DNA of 64,000 nt from Desulfocucumis palustris (GTDB lineage Bacteria > Bacillota > Desulfotomaculia > Desulfotomaculales > Desulfocucumaceae), in contig NZ_BFAV01000042.1 of assembly GCF_002933875.1 (NCBI RefSeq), forward strand, positions 1 through 64,000. Reading direction: 5' to 3'. Numbering within the stretch: the stretch's first letter is position 1; each line of letters starts with the position of its first letter. The position numbers and the translations under genes were made by a program. Below the pieces are notes generated by a model. That model was not told the origin of the DNA. It saw only the letters and a program-made list of their open reading frames with translations, and did no database searches. Positions 9,084 through 17,620 of the stretch are shown piece by piece.

Positions 9084-9626
9084 TCAAAAGACATCTCCTA
9101 AATTTATCTGTAAACCTTTTAATAAAGGTGATGTCAAAACCCCTTTTTCATCGTAGGTGTTTGCGATAATCCAGTTGTTCCCGCCGGCGGTGTATACTTC
9201 TATGACTTTAATTTCCGGGTCCACCACCCAATATTCCTTGACCCCGTATTTGTAGTACATCCTGCTTTTTTCCACCCGGTCATATTTGGCTGTGGATGGT
9301 GACAGCACTTCAACAACTAAATCCGGGGCGCCCTTGATGTTATCTTCGGTGATAATATCCAGACGGCTGGCGGAGATAAATAATATGTCAGGCTGCGGTT
9401 TGTCCGTATGGCTAAGAACAACATCGGTGGGTGCGTCCAAAACCTTTCCAAGACCGTACTCCCGGACAAATGATGTGATATGCCAAACTAAGTTGGCCTT
9501 TACCAGCTGGTGAATGGTTTTCGGGGCCGGGACCAAAATTAGTTCACCCCCGATTAGCTCATACCGGTTATTGTCGGTAATCTTTAAATAATCTTCATAA
9601 GTATAAATGCCGTTAGTTTCTTTCAT
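9084..9626 (-). CDS. Uma2 family (DUF820) restriction-endonuclease-like protein
   Basis: 180 residues starting at the ATG read at 9626-9624, preceded by AGGAGG at a 10-nt distance. An in-frame ATG 36 nt further upstream has no such site. The Uma2 fold is recognised by YELIGGELI, the PQPDILFIS strand with its acidic residue, and the PDLVVEVLSPST...KSRMYYKYGVKEYWVVDP block, which carries the PD-(D/E)XK-like core. Members are abundant, often multi-copy, and of unproven cellular role. It is convergent with the small membrane gene and possibly co-transcribed with the GntR-type regulator upstream on the same strand. Confidence 0.85.
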   Translation of the reverse strand: MKETNGIYTYEDYLKITDNNRYELIGGELILVPAPKTIHQLVKANLVWHITSFVREYGLGKVLDAPTDVVLSHTDKPQPDILFISASRLDIITEDNIKGAPDLVVEVLSPSTAKYDRVEKSRMYYKYGVKEYWVVDPEIKVIEVYTAGGNNWIIANTYDEKGVLTSPLLKGLQINLGDVF

Positions 9627-9694
9627 CTTCGCAAAGCCTCCTATCGGCTTCCTTTTCTTCATGGCCGAAGGTCAGCCTTTTCCCGTGCCGCCTT

Positions 9695-10429
9695 TCAATC
9701 CTTCTCCTGTTCCTTTTCCAGCCGGTCGATGCGTTCCATTTCGGTAACAACCTTGCGCAGGTGGTCCGCCATTATTTTTCTGGCCCTCTGGCTGTTTCCG
9801 GCTTTTATTGCCTCATATATTTCCCTGTGTTCTTCATAAAGCCTGCCGGGGGTGCCGGAGGTTGACGATATCCACAGTTTTCTGGTGAATTGCAGGGTCT
9901 GATTCATGGTATCGTATATGGTGGTCATCATCCTTATTAACAGGGGGTTGCAGGTGGCCTCGGCGATGCTGTTGTGAAACAGTAAATCTGCTTTCTCACC
10001 GGTTGAGCCGGTGCGTAAATCATCTTCCATTTGTGCCAGGGCTTTTTCCATGTTCTTGATGTTTTCCTCCGACGCCCTTTCCGCCGCCAGTCCCGCCGAC
10101 TCCACCTCCAGTCCCTTGCGAACCTCCATAATATCCTTGATTTTATCCTTTTCCAGTATAAAGGCAAAAGCAAGGGACTCAATGATATCATTGGGGTTGG
10201 ACTGGCGCACGAAGGCGCCCTCACCGGGTTTGACTTCGATCAGCCCCGCCACGTCCAGGGCGCATAGCGCCTCCCGTACGCAGGTCCTGCTCACCTGCAG
10301 TTTCTCCGAAAGTTCCCTTTCGGACAGCAGCTTGTCTCCGGGGCTTAAATTTCCGGAGACGATCAAACTTTTTATCTGATCCACGATGGTTTCGTATATC
10401 CGTTTTGTTTTAATTGGCTGCAGTTCCAT
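9695..10429 (-). CDS. FadR/LldR-type GntR-family transcriptional regulator
   Basis: 244 residues from the ATG read at 10429-10427, chosen over an ATG 30 nt upstream because GGAAGGA lies 7 nt before it. The N-terminal winged helix (IYETIVDQIKSLI, LLSERELSEKLQVSRTCVREAL, LIEVKPGEGAFV) is typical GntR. The helical C-terminal half is an FCD effector domain. It is divergent from the FMN-dependent 2-hydroxyacid dehydrogenase, an arrangement shared by lactate-responsive LldR regulators. Two candidate operators lie in the shared intergenic region. The inference that it senses a 2-hydroxyacid rests on that context alone. Confidence 0.85.
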   Translation of the reverse strand: MELQPIKTKRIYETIVDQIKSLIVSGNLSPGDKLLSERELSEKLQVSRTCVREALCALDVAGLIEVKPGEGAFVRQSNPNDIIESLAFAFILEKDKIKDIMEVRKGLEVESAGLAAERASEENIKNMEKALAQMEDDLRTGSTGEKADLLFHNSIAEATCNPLLIRMMTTIYDTMNQTLQFTRKLWISSTSGTPGRLYEEHREIYEAIKAGNSQRARKIMADHLRKVVTEMERIDRLEKEQEKD

Positions 10430-10528
10430 ATATATTTCCTTCCCCGAAGAATACTTCAAAACATTTTGTGCTCCGAATTGCCGGCTGTTTACCGGATAGT
10501 GGTGTCTATCAAATAATTATATATTATT

Positions 10529-10539
10529 TGTTATGAACA
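10529..10539. promoter_or_regulatory. Candidate operator TGTTATGAACA
   Basis: A perfect inverted repeat TGTT-N3-AACA in the AT-rich start of the 323-bp space between the GntR-type regulator and the FMN dehydrogenase. Its length and symmetry fit FadR-type operators (4-bp arms, 3-bp centre). No binding evidence is available. Confidence 0.3.
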
Positions 10540-10655
10540 CAAAAGCAAAACCGGTCCCTTATTTCAGGTTTTGACTTCATGTATTTCCTGCCGGCGGCAG
10601 GACGGAATCTTAAATATTGCGTTATAAAATATTAGTTAATATAATTATGTTAATT

Positions 10656-10666
10656 GGGTCAGACCA
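10656..10666. promoter_or_regulatory. Candidate FadR/PdhR-like operator GGGTCAGACCA
   Basis: This site matches the TGGT-N3-ACCA consensus of PdhR/LldR-type regulators at seven of eight arm positions. It lies about 90 bp upstream of the FMN dehydrogenase start and is a plausible site for the divergently encoded FadR-type regulator. The rest of 10430-10752 is AT-rich promoter-like DNA without a gene. Confidence 0.4.
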
Positions 10667-10752
10667 GCAGACCATTGTGGTGTGGCTTAACAGCGGCGGC
10701 GGTCCCTGTTTGTCAGGGGATGCCTGCTGCATAATTATTTGGAGGGAATATC

Positions 10753-11766
10753 ATGGACATAAAACAGGTGAGAGCGGCGGCAAGAAAAAAACTGGAGGGT
10801 TACTGCAGGGTTTGTAATGTATGCAACGGCAAAGCCTGTGCCGGGGAAGTGCCGGGCATGGGCGGAGTGGGGACCGGTTCGGCCTTTCAGGCCAACCTGG
10901 AGGCCCTGGCAGGTGTGCGTTTGAACATGCGCACCCTTCACGAGGCCCGGGATCCCGATACCTCACTGAGTATTTTGGGTTTGGATTTAAAAACCCCTGT
11001 TCTGGCCGCCCCCATGACGGGCACCCCCTATAACATGGGCGGGGCGCTTACCGAAAGAGAATTTATAGGAATGATTATATCCGGCAGCCGCCAGGCCGGG
11101 TCCATCGGCTTCTCCGGGGACGGCGCCGACCCGGCCATGTACGATTCGGGGTTGGAGGCAATTGCCGCTGAAAGCGGCCGGGGAATCGCGATAATTAAAC
11201 CCCGGGCGCAGGACGCGGTTATTGAAAGAATACGCCGGGCGGAAGCCTCCGGCGCCCGGGCCGTGGGGGTGGACATAGACGGCGCCGGCCTTGTCACCAT
11301 GGCCCTGAAAGGGCAGCCGGTGGGTCCCAAAACCCCGGCGGAATTAAAGGAATTGGTGGCGGCCACGGATTTGCCTTTCATTATAAAGGGAATAATGACC
11401 GTTGATGAGGCTGAGGCTGCCGTAGAGGCAGGTGCCGCCGCCATCGTGGTATCCAACCACGGAGGACGGATTCTGGACCATACCCCCGGCGCGGCGTCGG
11501 TCCTGCCGGCCATTGCCGGGGCAGTGGGGTCGCGGCTTATTGTCCTGGCCGACGGAGGAGTGCGCGGCGGACTGGATACCTTGAAGCTTCTGGCCCTTGG
11601 CGCCGACGCGGTATTGATTGGCCGTCCCCTGGTGGTGGGCGCTTTCGGCGGCGGGGCGGAGGGAGTAAAACAGATTATTGAAAAGATGACGGCTGAATTG
11701 AAACAGTCCATGATTTTAACCGGATGCGGCTCCCTGGAAGATATTACTGAGAGGATTATCGCCTGA
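10753..11766 (+). CDS. FMN-dependent alpha-hydroxy-acid dehydrogenase family protein
   Basis: 337 residues, ATG behind TTTGGAGGG. The (beta/alpha)8 flavoenzyme family of lactate/glycolate oxidases and isopentenyl-diphosphate isomerase type 2 is shown by LAAPMTGTPYNMGG, the catalytic histidine in SNHGGRILDHTPG, and the FMN phosphate loops VLADGGVRGGLD and LIGRPLVVGAFGGG. Family members oxidise 2-hydroxyacids at a flavin. The N-terminus has four cysteines spaced CX2CX2CX4C (18, 21, 24, 29), absent from classical lactate oxidases and suggestive of an Fe-S or metal site. Divergent from the FadR-type regulator, which probably controls it. Exact substrate unknown. Confidence 0.8.
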   Translation: MDIKQVRAAARKKLEGYCRVCNVCNGKACAGEVPGMGGVGTGSAFQANLEALAGVRLNMRTLHEARDPDTSLSILGLDLKTPVLAAPMTGTPYNMGGALTEREFIGMIISGSRQAGSIGFSGDGADPAMYDSGLEAIAAESGRGIAIIKPRAQDAVIERIRRAEASGARAVGVDIDGAGLVTMALKGQPVGPKTPAELKELVAATDLPFIIKGIMTVDEAEAAVEAGAAAIVVSNHGGRILDHTPGAASVLPAIAGAVGSRLIVLADGGVRGGLDTLKLLALGADAVLIGRPLVVGAFGGGAEGVKQIIEKMTAELKQSMILTGCGSLEDITERIIA

Positions 11767-11869
11767 CAGGCAATGACGAAAAATAATAAACTTGTATCGG
11801 ACCGGGTAAAAACAGTGATAGAATTAATCATAGAAGACGGGATAAATATGAAAGGGAGTTTTGTTAAAC

Positions 11870-12826
11870 ATGAACCTCGGCGATATATACCGGCTGGCCA
11901 TTGAGAAGGGCATGGAGAGCGATTTAAGGGGCGCTGAAAGGCTGGAACGGCTGCTGAATGCAGAAAAGGAAAAATTTGAAAAGCTTTCCGAAGAGCAGAA
12001 AAAGGAATTCGACCGGGACAGGCTGTTCAATCCCTTTCACGATACCCGCATCCTTTTCGGCGATGAGAACCTGGAGGTAAAATCGGTGCTGGCGGGAATA
12101 GACGTTGAGGTCGAGGAACTTCTGCTGGCTGACAGGCTGAGGTCGAAAAACACACCCGTTGACCTTGTCATTGCCCACCATCCCGAGGGCAAGGCCCTGG
12201 CGAATCTATACAGGGTAATGCACTCCCAGGAGGATCTCTATGCCGGATTCGGTGTGCCTGTAAACGTTGCCGAAGGCGTGATGACCGGAAGAATCGGCGA
12301 GGTCAGGAGGGGGTTGATGCCCCGTAACCACAACCGGCCGGTGGATGCGGCCCGGGTATTGGGCATACCTTTTATGTGCGTGCACAGTGCCGCCGACAAC
12401 AACGTGGCCGACTATTTGCAAAAATTAATGGACCATAGAGAGCCTGAAACTTTAAAGGATATTATCGATATTTTAAAGGAAATTCCCGAATACCGGGAGT
12501 CCGCGAAAAACCAGTCTCCGCCCATGGTATACGCGGGCAAGGAAAAAAACAGAGCCGGAAAGGTCATGGTTTCCATGGCCGGGGGCACCAGCGGCCCGGA
12601 AAAGATATTCGAAGGCCTGGCCAGGGCCGGGGTGGGTACTGTTTTGATGATGCACATTCCGGAGAAAAACCGGCTGGAGGCGGAAAAACACCATGTCAAC
12701 GTGGTGGTGGCGGGCCACATGGCCAGCGACTCCCTGGGCATGAACCTCTTTCTGGATGAACTGGAGGAACGGGGCGTGGGGATAAGGGCCTGTTCCGGTC
12801 TGCTGTGCCACAGCCGGGCGCGCTGA
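11870..12826 (+). CDS. NIF3-like (NGG1p-interacting factor 3) metal-binding protein
   Basis: 318 residues. The ATG at 11870 is chosen because AAAGGGAG lies 11 nt upstream; the TTG at 11861 would be too close to it. NIF3/DUF34 proteins bind two metals through His and Glu clusters. Here the HHPEGKAL motif (near residue 104) and the late GHMASDSLGMN block fit this. The N-terminal about 70 residues are helical and charged. Function in the family is unsettled. It is 100 bp behind the FMN dehydrogenase on the same strand and may share its transcript. Confidence 0.65.
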   Translation: MNLGDIYRLAIEKGMESDLRGAERLERLLNAEKEKFEKLSEEQKKEFDRDRLFNPFHDTRILFGDENLEVKSVLAGIDVEVEELLLADRLRSKNTPVDLVIAHHPEGKALANLYRVMHSQEDLYAGFGVPVNVAEGVMTGRIGEVRRGLMPRNHNRPVDAARVLGIPFMCVHSAADNNVADYLQKLMDHREPETLKDIIDILKEIPEYRESAKNQSPPMVYAGKEKNRAGKVMVSMAGGTSGPEKIFEGLARAGVGTVLMMHIPEKNRLEAEKHHVNVVVAGHMASDSLGMNLFLDELEERGVGIRACSGLLCHSRAR

Positions 12827-12828
12827 AA

Positions 12829-12846
12829 CTGTAACAGAATCGTAAC
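12829..12846 (+). promoter_or_regulatory. Pho-box-like direct repeat upstream of the DUF2680 gene
   Basis: CTGTAAC-AGAA-TCGTAAC: two 7-bp near-identical direct repeats 11 bp apart, the geometry of PhoB/PhoP half-sites. A TATACT hexamer (12879-12884) could be the -10 element of the same promoter. A Pho-box-like array also precedes the alkaline phosphatase gene in this window. Confidence 0.35.
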
Positions 12847-12884
12847 ATTTCCGTGCTTATTCTGCAAAACTTTAAGGCTATACT

Positions 12885-13115
12885 GATATCCATAAAGGGG
12901 CTCAAAAACAAAGCAGGGCAAAACCGGTGCTCAGGTTATAGTTTGCTGGTTTCCGGCAGCACCTTAAAACTGCGGTGAGCAGGGTCATATGCCGGGATAG
13001 AAGCAGTACACCGGAGACAAGAATGGCTTATCGCTCCTGACGTTCGCCGCCGCCTGACAACAGGCAACCGAATTGCCGGGCGAAGTTTTAAACAGCCCCC
13101 GGGAAAAAATTATGG
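12885..13115 (+). promoter_or_regulatory. Long, possibly structured 5' leader of the DUF2680 gene
   Basis: About 230 bp without a coding frame lie between a likely -10 hexamer and the gene. The segment contains GGTGCT/AGCACC arms (about 12927-12963), a GCTG/CAGC hairpin and several CCGG blocks (12990-13015), so a structured leader is plausible. CAGGGCAAAACC recalls the start of c-di-GMP-I riboswitches, but the second conserved block of that class is missing, so I do not assign it. Confidence 0.3.
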
Positions 13116-13126
13116 AGGTGACCCAG

Positions 13127-13495
13127 ATGAAAAGAAAAACAGCGGTGGCTGTGGCGCTGCTGGTCCTGGCGGCGCTGGTGGCCGTGCCCGCTCTGGCTTC
13201 CGCCGACACCGCCAGTGACGCAAAAGCCTGGTTTGACCAGATGTTCACGGCTAAAAAGGCCTGGGTTGATCAGGCTGTAAAGGATGGACGGATTACCGCC
13301 GAGCAGGGTGATGCCTGGAAGGAGCATTTTAACCAGATGTACCAGTTCCACCAGGAGAACGGTTATGTCTGCCCCATGGGAGGACCCGGAGCGGGTTATG
13401 GCATGGGGATGGGTAACGGCAGGGGTCCCGGAGCCGGCTTCGGCATGGGAAGATGGGGCGGTCAGGCGCCTGCGGCCGTCACACCGGGGCAATAA
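13127..13495 (+). CDS. Secreted DUF2680-type small protein
   Basis: 122 residues from the ATG at 13127, preceded by GGAGG at 8 nt; an in-frame ATG 54 nt upstream has no site. A signal peptide (MKRKTAVAVALLVLAALVAV...ALASA) is followed by a helical DUF2680/YckD-like domain with repeated aromatic and acidic residues (AKAWFDQMFTAKKAWVDQAV, GRITAEQGDAWKEHFNQMY). A Gly-Met-rich tail follows (GYGMGMGNGRGPGAGFGMG). A single Cys is present. The role is not known; the Met-rich tail could bind a soft metal, which is only a suggestion. It is monocistronic, with its own leader and terminator. Confidence 0.7.
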   Translation: MKRKTAVAVALLVLAALVAVPALASADTASDAKAWFDQMFTAKKAWVDQAVKDGRITAEQGDAWKEHFNQMYQFHQENGYVCPMGGPGAGYGMGMGNGRGPGAGFGMGRWGGQAPAAVTPGQ

Positions 13496-13510
13496 CAATA
13501 AACAATAAAC

Positions 13511-13548
13511 AATGGAAAAACCCCGGAAGAGACCGGGGTTTTTCCATT
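13511..13548. terminator. Bidirectional terminator between the DUF2680 gene and alr
   Basis: A perfect 16-bp stem (13511-13526 with 13533-13548, loop AAGAGA) has a CCCCGG/CCGGGG core and A/T tracts on both sides. It can terminate both the rightward DUF2680 gene and the leftward alr gene. Confidence 0.85.
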
Positions 13549-13567
13549 GCCCGGGGACAGGTGAATT

Positions 13568-14680
13568 TCAATCGGTGACATAAACCCTGGGCACCCGCTT
13601 GCTCAGCAGGCAGAGCATTTCGTAGCTGATGGTATCCAGGCATTTGGCTACTTCTTCCAGCGGCAGCTCCGGGCCGCCGAAAAGCAGCGCCTGGTCGCCG
13701 GAGCGGACACCGGGGATGCCGGTAACGTCCACCATGCACTGATCCATACATACAATTCCCACAATGGGCGCCCGGCGCCCCCGTATAAAAACGCTGCCTC
13801 TTCCGGAAAGCCTTCTGGGCCAGCCGTCCGCGTAGCCCAGGGGAAGGGTGGCAATGGTGGCCGAGGTCCGGGTGACATAGGTGCAGCCATAGCTCACCGG
13901 GGTATCCGGCGGAACTTCTTTAACGAAAGCTACCCGGGCTTTGAGGGCCATTGCCGGCCTCAACCGGATTTTACGCTCAACTTCCGGCGAGGGCCAGTGG
14001 CCGTACAGCACTATTCCGGCCCTGACCATGTCCAGATGAGTCTCCGGCATGTCCACTGTGGCCGCGCTATTGGCCATGTGCCGTATCTTAATTTCTATTC
14101 CCCCGGCTTTTATCCGGTCCACGGCCTGCAGAAAATTATTATATTGCTCCTGGGCAAAGGTTTTGTCCCCGGAGTCGGCCGAGGCAAAATGAGAGAAAAC
14201 CCCCTCTATTTCCAGTCCCGGCATAGCGCCCAGAGCCTCCGCGAATTGGCCCGCGTCTTCTGGTTTTATGCCGATGCGGCTCATGCCTGTGTCGATTTTG
14301 ATATGCACTTTGGCTTTCGTTCCGGCGGACCGGGCCGCCGCCGAGAGCGCCCGGGCATCCTCAATGGAAAAGACTGTCTGGGTAAGCCCGTGGGCGACCA
14401 CCAGCGAAGCCTGCTCCGGCGGAGTATAGCCCAGTATAAGAATGGGGGAGTCAAACCCGGAGCGCCTGAGCTCCAGGGCTTCCCCAAGAATTGCCACCGC
14501 CAGCCGGTCCGCGCCGGCTTCCAGAGCGGTCCGGGCCACCGCCGGCGCCCCGTGGCCGTACGCATCCGCCTTGACCACGGCGCAAAAGGCCGTGCCGGGT
14601 TTGAGCAGGGCCTTCACCCTGCGAAGGTTTTGGCTTATGGCCGGCAGGTTCACCTCAGCCCATACTGGCCGCTGGAACAT
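13568..14680 (-). CDS. alr: Alanine racemase
   Basis: 370 residues, the family's usual length. Converts L- to D-alanine for peptidoglycan with pyridoxal phosphate. The PLP lysine is Lys37 in AVVKADAYGHGA. The second catalytic base region is SYGCTYVTR...TLPLGYADGW, and CMDQCMVDVTG is the other signature. The ATG lies a few nt behind AAAGGA. It is downstream of ald on the same strand, separated by a 68-bp perfect palindrome, so the two alanine enzymes could be co-transcribed if the palindrome does not terminate the message. With ald it could also support alanine use during sporulation or germination. Confidence 0.95.
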   Translation of the reverse strand: MFQRPVWAEVNLPAISQNLRRVKALLKPGTAFCAVVKADAYGHGAPAVARTALEAGADRLAVAILGEALELRRSGFDSPILILGYTPPEQASLVVAHGLTQTVFSIEDARALSAAARSAGTKAKVHIKIDTGMSRIGIKPEDAGQFAEALGAMPGLEIEGVFSHFASADSGDKTFAQEQYNNFLQAVDRIKAGGIEIKIRHMANSAATVDMPETHLDMVRAGIVLYGHWPSPEVERKIRLRPAMALKARVAFVKEVPPDTPVSYGCTYVTRTSATIATLPLGYADGWPRRLSGRGSVFIRGRRAPIVGIVCMDQCMVDVTGIPGVRSGDQALLFGGPELPLEEVAKCLDTISYEMLCLLSKRVPRVYVTD

Positions 14681-14694
14681 TGCTGTTTCCTTTC

Positions 14695-14762
14695 TGGGGT
14701 CAGGCTATTAACTTATTAACTTATTTCATGAAATAAGTTAATAAGTTAATAGCCTGACCCCA
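14695..14762. repeat. 68-bp perfect palindrome between ald and alr
   Basis: Two 34-bp arms (14695-14728, 14729-14762) are exactly complementary with no loop. The outer part is GGGGTCAGGCTATTAAC and the AT-rich inner part contains repeated TTAACTTATT. The outer GGGGTCAGGCT is shared with the left end of the 383-bp element at 58973. It fills the ald-alr spacer right up to the alr ribosome site. It resembles REP-type palindromes mobilised by Y1 transposases; no transposase gene is in the window. Confidence 0.9.
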
Positions 14763-14766
14763 TCTA

Positions 14767-15873
14767 CTATTGAAGGGGAGTGTATTCCAGTCCCAGGGCC
14801 TCGGCCACCGCCTGGTAGGTGACCTTTCCGTCAATTACATTAACGCCCCTGGCCAGGGCCGCATCTTCCCGCACCGCCCGTGAAAAGCCTTTGTTGGCCA
14901 GGGCCAGGGCATAGGGTAAGGTTACATTGGTCAGGGCAAAGGTGGATGTTCTGGCCACGGCGCCCGGCATGTTCGCCACCGCGTAGTGAACAACATCATG
15001 TTTGATAAATACAGGGTCGTTGTGGGTGGTAACCCGGTCTATGGTTTCCACGCAGCCGCCCTGATCTATGGCCACGTCCACTATAACCGAGGCCGGCTTC
15101 ATGGACTTGACCATGTCTTCGGTGATTACCCGGGGAGCCCGGGCGCCGGGTATCAGCACCGCTCCTATAACCAGGTCGGCCTTGGTCACCGCTTCTTTAA
15201 CGTTGTACGGGTTGGAGATAAGGGTTTTCAGCCTGGCGCCGAAAATATCGTCCAGGTAGCGTAAACGGTTGGGATTTTTATCCACGATGGTTACGTCGGC
15301 TCCCATGCCCACCGCTATCTTGGCTGCGTTTGTGCCCACCACACCGCCGCCGACAATGACTACTTTGGCCGGGGGCACGCCCGGCACTCCTCCCAGCAGT
15401 ACGCCCAGTCCGCCGTAGTGTTTTTCCAGGAATTGAGCGCCGATCTGCACCGACATCCGTCCCGCCACTTCGCTCATGGGGGTCAGCAGGGGCAGCGCCC
15501 CGTCGCTGGTCTGGATGGTTTCGTAGGCTATGCCCGTAACCTTTTTGCGCAGCAGCGCCCCGGTCAATTCAGGCTCCGGGGCCAGGTGCAGGTAGGTAAA
15601 AAGCAATTGGTTCTCCCTGAACAGATCATACTCCTGGGCAAGGGGTTCCTTGACCTTTACAATCATGTCCGACACCCCGAAAACTTCCCCGGGGGAAGCC
15701 AGCATTTCCGCGCCTGCCGCCACGTACTGCCGGTCACTGATGCCGCTGCCGGCACCGGCGCCGGACTCTATAACCACTTTATGGCCGGCGACCTTAAAGG
15801 CTTCTACACCTGCCGGGGTGATGGCGACTCTGTTTTCATTGTTTTTTATTTCCCTGGGAACTCCTATAATCAT
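14767..15873 (-). CDS. ald: Alanine dehydrogenase
   Basis: 368 residues from the ATG read at 15873-15871 (GGAGG 8 nt before it); the TTG 6 nt upstream is too close to the site. Catalyses reversible NAD-dependent deamination of L-alanine to pyruvate and ammonia. Signatures: [17 protein letters not shown] at the N-terminus with the substrate Arg, the Lys in DMIVKVKEP, the His in [11 protein letters not shown], and the NAD loop [13 protein letters not shown]. It is upstream of alr on the same strand, pairing an alanine-degrading and an alanine-racemising enzyme. It may help nitrogen assimilation or growth on alanine; a plausible substrate carrier is the adjacent permease. Confidence 0.95.
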   Translation of the reverse strand: MIIGVPREIKNNENRVAITPAGVEAFKVAGHKVVIESGAGAGSGISDRQYVAAGAEMLASPGEVFGVSDMIVKVKEPLAQEYDLFRENQLLFTYLHLAPEPELTGALLRKKVTGIAYETIQTSDGALPLLTPMSEVAGRMSVQIGAQFLEKHYGGLGVLLGGVPGVPPAKVVIVGGGVVGTNAAKIAVGMGADVTIVDKNPNRLRYLDDIFGARLKTLISNPYNVKEAVTKADLVIGAVLIPGARAPRVITEDMVKSMKPASVIVDVAIDQGGCVETIDRVTTHNDPVFIKHDVVHYAVANMPGAVARTSTFALTNVTLPYALALANKGFSRAVREDAALARGVNVIDGKVTYQAVAEALGLEYTPLQ

Positions 15874-16061
15874 GTCCAAATCCTCCCCTCTTGGTGGTCA
15901 ATATATTAATGTCAGTTTAACAAAAACATTGCTGTTTTTCTGTAATAATCAATACCTGTTTTGTTGTTTTGATGCAAATTGTTAATGGTAAACCATTATA
16001 TGTTGCTGTGAATTATACTTCTCCTGTGGTTTTAGTCGCATTAACCCCCCGGGGGGGATAT

Positions 16062-17444
16062 TTAGCGCCGGGCAGCCGGCTGCTCCCTGCCCAGACCCAG
16101 GGTGTAGTAGGCTATCAGCAGCAGTAAAAGCCAGGCCGGTCCCACGTATAATGCCACCCTTGTTCCCGGAGCCAGGGCCATCACGACCACCACGAAGGCC
16201 AGGAAGGCCAGGGTCAGCCAGTTGGACAGGGGATAAAAGGGCATGCGGTATTTGATTCCCGCCAGCTGCCGGGAATCAAGGCTGTTACGGAACTTCATCT
16301 GGGATATGACGATTACCGCCCACACCCAGATGCCCCCGAAGGTGGCCACGCTGGTGACGTAAACGAATACTTGGGCGGGGACCAGGTAATTTAGAAGCAC
16401 CCCAAGGAGCAGTATGAAGGCCGAAATAAGTATACCGGCCAGGGGCACCCGGCTCTTGCTGAGCCTGGAGAATATTTTCGGGGCCTTGCCCTGCAGAGAG
16501 AGGTTGTACAGCATCCTGCCGGTGCTGAATATACCGCTGTTGCAGGAGGAAAGGGCCGCGGTGAGCACCACGAAATTAATTATGCCCGCCGCGGAACGGA
16601 TTCCCAGGTTGGAGAATGTCATCACGAAGGGGCTGCCTTTGGTGCCTATCTCATTCCACGGATAAAGGGACATGATAACGAAAAGGGCTCCCACGTAGAA
16701 GATCATAATCCTCCAGAATACCTTGTCGATGGCGGAAGGTATGGTCTTTTCCGGATTTTTGGCCTCGCCGGCGGTGACGCCTATGACCTCAACCCCCACG
16801 AAGGCAAACATTACAATCACCAGGGATAGAATCAGGCCTTCAAATCCCATGGGCAAGAAACCGCCATGGGCCCACAGGTTGGATATGCCTATGGCCACAC
16901 CGTGGTTGCCCAGTCCGAATATTATCATGGCCAGGCCGGTTACAATCATGGCGATGATTGTGACCACCTTTATCAGCGCGAACCAGAACTCGAATTCCCC
17001 GTAAGCGGAAACCGCAATGAGGTTGACGCAGGTCATGGCCAGCAGCGCCAGCAGTGCCCACAGCCACTGGGGCACACCCGGGAACCAGTATTGCATGTAC
17101 ACTCCCGCCGCGGTAATTTCGGCCATGCAGGTAACCACCCACATGAACCAGTAGGTCCAGCCGGTAATATAGCCCGCCAGTGGGCCCAGGAATGTGTAGG
17201 AATAGGTGCTGAAGGAACCCGCCACCGGGTAGGACACCGCCAGCTCACCCAGTGCCCGCATGATAAAGAAAATGAACAGGCCGGCTATAATGTAGGACAG
17301 TATCAGTGCCGGTCCCGCCGCTTTTATGGCGGTGGCGGAGCCCAGGAACAGACCCACCCCGATGGCCCCGCCGATGGCGATTAGCTGGATATGGCGCTCC
17401 TGCAGGCCGCGGTGCAGATCTTCTTGCATAACATTCTGAGACAT
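16062..17444 (-). CDS. APC-family amino-acid permease (AAT/GABA-permease type)
   Basis: 460 residues with about 12 hydrophobic segments. Family motifs: LQERHIQLIAIGGAIGVGLF at the N-terminus, ALGELAVSYPVAGSFSTYSY, and the VGVEVIGVTAGEAKNPEKTI loop after TM6. These proton-coupled carriers import neutral or polar amino acids, and the GAIGVGLF stretch in TM1 helps bind the substrate backbone. It is upstream of ald on the same strand (about 190 bp gap) and divergent from a PocR-type kinase/YesN-type regulator pair, which may control it. Substrate not determinable from sequence; alanine is suggested by the ald/alr neighbours. Confidence 0.85.
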   Translation of the reverse strand: MSQNVMQEDLHRGLQERHIQLIAIGGAIGVGLFLGSATAIKAAGPALILSYIIAGLFIFFIMRALGELAVSYPVAGSFSTYSYTFLGPLAGYITGWTYWFMWVVTCMAEITAAGVYMQYWFPGVPQWLWALLALLAMTCVNLIAVSAYGEFEFWFALIKVVTIIAMIVTGLAMIIFGLGNHGVAIGISNLWAHGGFLPMGFEGLILSLVIVMFAFVGVEVIGVTAGEAKNPEKTIPSAIDKVFWRIMIFYVGALFVIMSLYPWNEIGTKGSPFVMTFSNLGIRSAAGIINFVVLTAALSSCNSGIFSTGRMLYNLSLQGKAPKIFSRLSKSRVPLAGILISAFILLLGVLLNYLVPAQVFVYVTSVATFGGIWVWAVIVISQMKFRNSLDSRQLAGIKYRMPFYPLSNWLTLAFLAFVVVVMALAPGTRVALYVGPAWLLLLLIAYYTLGLGREQPAARR

Positions 17445-17620
17445 GCTTTTCCCTCCTTTATTTGATTTTATTTTTAATTATCAATATTTCGACAATTTTT
17501 GTAAGTCGTAATAATGATATGTTTTTGTAGATTGTTTACTTGATCAGAGCATGTCATTTTTGCGATATTTTTATTTATTTTTGCGTTTTTCTGTTTAGAA
17601 TCAGTCCTAAAAAAGGAGAC

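Noticed and set aside
11028-11831. Open frame of 267 codons on the - strand
   Set aside because: Antisense to the FMN dehydrogenase, no family match visible, low-complexity Ala/Ser/Pro content.
12895-12980. c-di-GMP-I riboswitch
   Set aside because: Only the CAGGGCAAAACC-like beginning matches; the second conserved block with GACGCAAAGCC is absent.
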